Positions 59,201 to 64,000 of a DNA stretch of 64,000 bases are shown in pieces; the stretch's first letter is position 1; each line of letters begins with the position of its first letter. The position numbers and the translations under genes were made by a program. The DNA is from Brachyhypopomus gauderio (Eukaryota > Chordata > Actinopteri > Gymnotiformes > Hypopomidae): NCBI RefSeq assembly GCF_052324685.1, contig NC_135219.1, positions 22,475,316 to 22,539,315 on the forward strand, given 5' to 3'. Below the pieces are notes generated by a model that worked only from the letters and a program-made list of their open reading frames with translations, ran no database searches and was not told the DNA's origin.

Positions 59201-62200
59201 ATTTTTTTTTGACTGAAAATGTGCAAAATACAATAATAAATAACTGTAAATTATACATCTTAATATAATAGTTTGACCATTGGGCCTAAAAACACAAATT
59301 CATATAATATATAAATTTATATTATTATAATATAATAACCCCGCTCCTAGCTTGGTTATGAACAACCCCCAGCAAACAGTGTTTGTACATGAGTCACAGA
59401 GCTAAATCTTTTCCACGTTTGATAATTTTGCGAGCTAAATGTGCGCACTTTAGCCAGTGCATTTCGCGGCGATGTAACGATTCTCGGTTAGGGGCTGGAT
59501 AGTATTGTTGTATGTACTTGTACTTGACGGATATAGTGGGTATGGGCAGTTGCACTTGGGCTGACAGACTCTTTATTTTTCAGATGATGAACTCCCTGCG
59601 CCTCTTGCGTAAAAGAGTGGCTAAGAAGCGGGCTAAGGTGAATGCGAGTGGCAGAGAAGCAATGTTGCCTCCACTCACCAAACCTGCTGGCCGAGAGCCA
59701 CTCCGTGCCTTCAGGCCTGCCAAAGGTGAGCTCACTCTTTTGCTCTCCTGGAAATGGCATCCAAACCATTTGTTGCAGCAACAACAACAAAAAAAGTAAA
59801 AGAAAAAAGTATTAAAAAAGTAAAAACTGCTTTGAAAGCCCTATACTACAAACAAAAAGCCCCTGCTGATCCTCTTGTACATTGCTATACCTGCACCCAT
59901 TAACATTGTTTTTCTGCACCATGAAGAAACCACTATGAAACCAGAAGTTATATTTGAGATTTTTGATAGAGTATGTGTTAATATGTATTGTGCTTTTCAG
60001 GATCTCAAGTGCAAAGCACCAGGGCGTCCCCTGCTGACGACATATCTGAAGGAGTAATTGGCAGAGGTTGGAATTGGTTTGCTGTTAACACTGCATTACA
60101 CAACACAATGTTTTAAATCTAGTTCTCCATGTTGAATAATGTTTTGCTGTCTTCAGGCTGATTTGAACCAAAGTTGAGCTGATAGCCCTAAAAGTCCTAG
60201 TCAGTTTGTTTGGGTACTTCTGGTAAAGTGTGAGTGTGAGTGTCTTTTGTTTTATGGTGTCTGGTAGTTGAGTGCCTGTCATGCATTTATAGCAGTTAAC
60301 ACTTATTGGGACACTTGTAAAGCTGCATGGGGCAACAACTGTTGTAAAAAGCGCTATATAAATACATTTTGATTGATTGATTGATTGGTATTCCTCTCTA
60401 GATGAACTCAAACCAGGAACTCCCCGGAAGGATCCCTACTCGCAGCAGACTTTACGGCCCTTCTCCAAACCAGACCTCGCTCTCGCTCAGAGCTTCAGTC
60501 TGCTTAGTTCTGATGACTGGTAAGTCACACCTGCAAAATTCTGAAGCATTTGGCTAGGGCAGGTTAAACAGCAAGTCATTTATGGTGTTCTGCATATATG
60601 GTAAGTATGCATGTATTTAGTGAAGTTTTTTCCTCTTTGTCCCTTTTCTTGTAGCATTTTTTCTTGCAGTAGCCGATGGTTACAGTGTGTGTCTATGTCC
60701 AATATCTTTATACAGGGAGAAGAAAATTGAAGGGTTGATGTTAATCCGTAGATTGGCTCAGCATCACTCTGATGTGCTTGGCAGCAGGCGTCATGATGTC
60801 TGCATTGTTCTTATTCAAGAGGTAAGCCACTAGATTTGCTGACTGTGTATCGGTCTGAATTCTAAAATTGGCAGACACCATGAGCATGTACATATTACAG
60901 GTGATGTTGCTGACAAAGTCAAGTCAGAGTTAGCATAGCACTTTGAAATTCCTTTTTTATAAAAACATTTCTCATCTAATTGAAATTCAGATGGCATAGC
61001 TAACTGTAATTAGTGATTAAGGTATTTCCGCCTACATAACACATTGCAGTGGTGGATTATACTTATTACGATGGCGGTGGCAGTGTTGGATGTGGCTGAA
61101 ACGAGCTGGAACGTCGTCTTTCCTGCAGGTGCTGCACCTGCGCTCTGCCGTGTCCCGCATGGCGGTGGTGTCCTTGAGGGAGTTGTACTCCAGCCTGCAG
61201 AAAGGGATGGACCAGGAAGTGGAGGCTACAGCTAAGGTCCTCCTCCACAAAGCAGCGGAGTCCAATGCCTTCATCAGGCAGGACGTGGACACAGCTCTGG
61301 ACAGCATGGTGCAGAACTGCACCCCCATTCGGAGCATGAACGCCCTTCTCGCTGGAGGACTCTGGTCAGTTAGCCTGCAGTGAGCTTTAAACTGAGGCTT
61401 TCAGATAATTTTTACTTCTCCATTGTTCTTTCAAAATATTGCCCTGGCCTATATCAATCAGGGTGGCCGCGGGTCCTTAAAAAGTCTTAAATGGTATTAA
61501 GTTTAATTTTTGTCAAATAAGGCCTTGAAAAGTCTTATTTTGTCTTAAATTTTCAACCAAAATATCTTAAAATTGCGGAGCTAAATTTAGGGAGGAATAA
61601 TTCCGTCAGCCATGTGTTGAAATTCGGGGGCGGATATCGGTAGATTCCAAATAAAATTAAATAAAATTCCAAATAAAATTAAAGCCAACTCGCAAGATCA
61701 TACACGTTAAAATAAAGCACAAAAACTAATAATCAGTTAGTTTTTGTGCTTTATTTTAACGTGTATGTTCTTGCGAGTTGGTTTTAATTTTATTTGGAAA
61801 ACAGTATTAAAAAGTCTTAAAATGTCTAAATTTTCACTTGGTCAAACCTGTAGACACCCTGTCAATATTTTTAGTTATTTATCCTCTTGTTTATTCTTTT
61901 TATTGTGTTCCATCTCCGCTCTTCTGATCCAAACTGCCCTTCACACCACTTAAAGAATAGGCTAGTTAGCTAGCTCACAGAGGACATGCAAACATTTTCT
62001 GTTTAAAAAATACAGATGTACACTAACTGGTGCAAACTAAGCCATCAAATAGAATATGATCATTTGGTTGTGCACTTAGATCATACATAAGGGTATTAAG
62101 TTTCTTTTTAGAAGCTAAAAGTTGTACTGTATACATTGATTGGATGGATTAATAGTTATTACCTTCTTTTTTTTGAATGCCCTAATTTCTTTCCTTCTGT

Positions 62201-64000
62201 TTTCCTCAAAAGTCATCTGAATGCTGCAGTAAGAAAGTGTGCTGCTCGGCACTTGGCTACTTTGGTAGAGAAGATTGGTGCAGAGCGAATTATTCCTGCA
62301 GTCTCCAAGTTGGCACAGGACTCTTCCCAAGAAACCAGGTTAGTACTGGGATCAGAACGAGGATTCTACAAGGCTTATTCAGTTTCCCAGATAGTAATAA
62401 ATGGTCGGTGTGCTGTGAGTTACGGGTCTCTCACTCACGGTTCTCTCCTGTTTTGGGGTCTGTTCTTCGTCTCAGGCGCTTGGGCCGGCGTATGCTGCTG
62501 TTCCTGTCCTCCCACCATGACTTTGATAAGATGGTGGAAAAGTACATCCCTGCCAAAGACCTGGCAACCATCAGGGACACTGTCCACACTCTGAAATCCA
62601 AGGTAGCGATTCATGTTTGGATACATGATGAGGATTTTTTATCCCATTCAGCCACTATGCCCCATGTTTACTCACTAAACAAAGCTTATTCACAAAACTT
62701 TTAGGTGAAACAGACTGCAATAAAAAAAAACCATCTAAACTGTGATGGTAGACATATATTGTAAACAAATAATAAAGTACAGGGCAGTGCGTGGCACCAC
62801 ACATTGTATTTACAGTAAGGCATGCACAGTGTAGTCCCAGACCCAGTAGTTAAAGGACAGAGCATAGTTCAAAATGAACCGGCTTGAAACCTTTGGGATA
62901 GAATCAAAGTATGAAGCAATATGTGGACTTCAATATCATCACTCCATGTTTTGTGGTGATTTGTACGTGTGTATTCCCAGGAGAGGACAAAGGTGTCTAG
63001 GATTCCAAGATACAAGATGTGTCTCCCTCGTCTGGAGCAGCAAGAAGCTCCAGCCGCACAGGTGGAGCATCAGAACACGCAGCGAATGAAGCGCAGCCTT
63101 AGACACACGGTGAGGGACGTGAGCCCAGACGACGCGGCACCTCTGAAAGGTAACGGCTGACTTCGGCGAACGCTCCCCTCCTGTTTCCTGAGAACCTTAC
63201 ATTACCGCTTACCCGTGAACCTCTTTCCCATCAGACCTGCAGCTGAACAGTAGTCTTCCAGCACAGACTAAGACCGGTGTCATCCTGGATGATTTGCCCT
63301 CAAGCTCCAGAAACGCACGCACCCCCAGAAGTCCCGTCAAAAGTTTGAGTCCTCCGCTTCATCCCAGCCCCCCCACGGCTGTCCCTACTAAAAACATGCT
63401 GCCACGACGCAGACGAGGTACCAGACTGATCAGAGCACGTCCGTCCCTTTCAAACAGTTCTGATGAGTGTTGCCTGCTCTTCAGCACTTCATGTGTGATC
63501 ACTGCACTTGCATGTAAATTGCTTTGCTGTTAACACTGCATTACACAACAATGTTTTAAATCTAGTTCACCACATTGAATAATGTTTTGCTGTCAGCCTT
63601 CAAGCTGATTTGACCAAAGTTGAGCTGGTAGCCCTAAAAGTCCCAGTCAGTTTGTTTGGGTTCTGGTATTCCTCTCTAGATGAACTCAAACCAGGACCTC
63701 CCAGGAAGGATCCCCACGAGCAGCAGACTTTACGGCCCTTCTCCGATCCAGACCTCGCTCTCGCTCAGAGCTTCAGTCTGCTTAGCTCTGATGACTGGTA
63801 AGTCACACCTGCAAAATTCTGAAGCATTTGGCTAGGGCAGGTTAAACAGCAAGTCATTTATGGTGTTCTGCATATATGGTAAGTATGCATGTATTTAGTG
63901 AAGTTTTTTCCTCTTTGTCCATTTTCTTGTAGCATTTTTTTCTTTCAGTATCCGATGGTTACAGTGTGTGTCTATGTTCAATATCTTCATACAGGGAGAA
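53204..64000 (+). CDS. togaram2-like: TOGARAM2-like gene, 5' part, with repeated TOG cassettes
   Basis: Exons: 53204-53291 (start MSFYPRTTDQ), 53826-53960, 55123-55287, 56881-57012, 57225-57368, 58125-58322, 59584-59725, 60001-60066, 60402-60519, 60716-60821, 61129-61364, 62213-62338, 62476-62602, 62981-63149, 63235-63417, 63680-63797, and one starting 63995 at the window edge. All borders are AG/GT and phases agree, with no stop. The first eight exons give a proline/basic, probably disordered N-terminus ending in MMNSLRLLRKRVAKKRAKV, a TOGARAM landmark. From 60402 comes a TOG3-type domain (DLALAQSFSLLSSDDWEKKI, LRSAVSRMAVVSL, HLNAAVRKC, RRLGRRML), then a basic linker, then a second cassette. 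By family it acts on axonemal tubulin in cilia. The start was chosen because it follows a CAG acceptor and opens the only in-phase frame. Unlike the left gene (20-6080), it looks functional. TOGARAM2 rather than TOGARAM1 is favoured because TOG1/TOG2 are absent, but this is not proved. Confidence 0.5.
54591..54766. mobile_element. hAT-type hairpin element, 176 bp
   Basis: Starts TAGTGCTGTCAATTCCAGG, ends CCTGGAATTAACAGCACTA, and is palindromic over most of its length. Flanked by AATTAAAT on both sides (54583-54590 and 54767-54774), an 8-bp duplication. The paralogous sequence at about 57765-57785 has the empty site. Its core is shared with 32210-32382. Confidence 0.5.
55123..55287 (+). CDS. 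togaram2-like: Chimeric exon 3 of the right TOGARAM2-like gene
   Basis: The first half (GEVGSSRCSKLPVLTSRTR, SGLMRPSPPT) is the same as the start of exon 58125-58322. The second half (MLPPLPKPAGREPLHAFRPA) is the same as the end of exon 59584-59725. The flanking introns match on the same sides. The exon is 165 nt, phase 1 to 1, and open, so it can be spliced in without a frame change. Confidence 0.5.
55724..56336. mobile_element. hAT-type non-autonomous element, 613 bp
   Basis: Inverted ends CAGGGGTCTCCAAC / GTTGGAGACCCCTG with the 8-bp target duplication GTCTAAGG at 55716-55723 and 56337-56344. The duplicate sequence at about 54288-54300 reads straight through GTCTAAGG. It contains a G-run at 55827-55840 and no transposase. 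Confidence 0.5.
58388..58690 (-). mobile_element. L2-type LINE/SINE tail on the minus strand
   Basis: On - it ends GTGCTTTATAAATAAACTTA followed by (CTTA)n, a typical L2-like 3' end. It lies in the intron after exon 58125-58322. No coding remains. Confidence 0.5.
59090..59360. other. AT-rich intronic stretch
   Basis: Long A/T runs and TATAATA words in the intron before exon 59584-59725. No element was recognised. Confidence 0.5.
60212..60387 (+). mobile_element. L2-type LINE/SINE tail in cassette C
   Basis: Ends AAAGCGCTATATAAATACATTTTGATTG(ATTG)n. Sequence contiguous in cassettes A (about 1460) and D (about 63660), TTTGGGTTCTGGTATTC, is split here, so the insertion is specific to C. Confidence 0.5.
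60402..64000 (+). repeat. Tandem TOG cassettes C and D
   Basis: The DELKPG exon recurs at 60402 and 63680, a period of 3278 bp. Subtracting the 408-bp element plus duplication at 61459 gives about 2870 bp, close to the A-to-B spacing of 2921 bp (20 to 2941). The repeated unit covers a whole TOG domain, its introns, and linker exons 62981-63149 and 63235-63417. Confidence 0.5.
61459..61861. mobile_element. Non-autonomous DNA element, 403 bp, in cassette C
   Basis: Ends CAGGGTGGCCGCGGG... / ...GACACCCTG. Flanked by TCAAT (61454-61458 and 61862-61866). The empty site is intact in cassette A at about 2585-2595 (TATATCAATATTTTTAG). The interior has a hairpin at about 61665-61790 (GTTAAAATAAAGCACAAAAA and its complement). 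Confidence 0.5.

Noticed and set aside
1-64000. CRISPR arrays, tRNA and rRNA genes, bacterial operon signals
   Set aside because: Tandem repeats present are micro- and minisatellites without unique spacers. I saw no tRNA or rRNA sequence. The DNA is a fish nuclear genome.

Overview
The window is teleost fish nuclear DNA. The genes are split by introns, and there are many dinucleotide microsatellites. Mobile elements are dense and typical of fish: piggyBac, PIF/Harbinger, ISL2EU, hAT, Tc1, P element, L2-clade LINEs and a few solo LTRs. The host genes are ciliary or RNA-binding genes with clear vertebrate relatives. I cannot name the species.

Layout. 1-6.1 kb: the 3' half of a TOGARAM2-like gene on the + strand (TOG-domain protein of the ciliary axoneme). 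It carries several frameshifts and lacks one exon. 6.1-13.6 kb: a piggyBac transposon with its first-exon region repeated, then low-information repeats. 13.66-17.58 kb: a PIF/Harbinger element with both of its genes and good terminal inverted repeats. 18.2-24.4 kb: an ISL2EU-type DNA transposon with a SWIM/YqaJ-nuclease gene on + facing a THAP-DDE transposase gene on -, broken by a foldback insert. 25-29.3 kb: Tc1, hAT, P-element and hAT relics nested in each other. 29.6-36.7 kb: a long L2-type LINE with two solo LTRs, a hairpin element and an AT-rich palindrome inside it, then a second truncated LINE on -. 37.1-42.6 kb: nine open exons of the coiled-coil half of CFAP57 on -. 44-48.5 kb: an hnRNP A-type glycine-rich exon fragment cut by a P-element fragment, another LINE, and a lone CABLES-like last exon. 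49.4-52.7 kb: a second, inverted copy of the ISL2EU nuclease gene without the transposase. 53.2-64.0 kb: the 5' part of a second TOGARAM2-like gene on +, with open exons, running off the right edge.

The main biology is in the two TOGARAM2-like genes. Each contains more than one copy of the exon cassette that encodes a TOG domain and its linker. The cassette repeats every 2.9-3.3 kb, so the protein has, or had, a lengthened TOG array. The N-terminal exons of the right gene were also rearranged: a block was duplicated and then shortened, leaving a chimeric in-frame exon. Several insertions are present in one repeat copy and absent from its partner. Those empty sites give exact target-site duplications and a relative order of events. 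[Form note: the original gave no feature confidence values; 0.5 is a uniform placeholder.]
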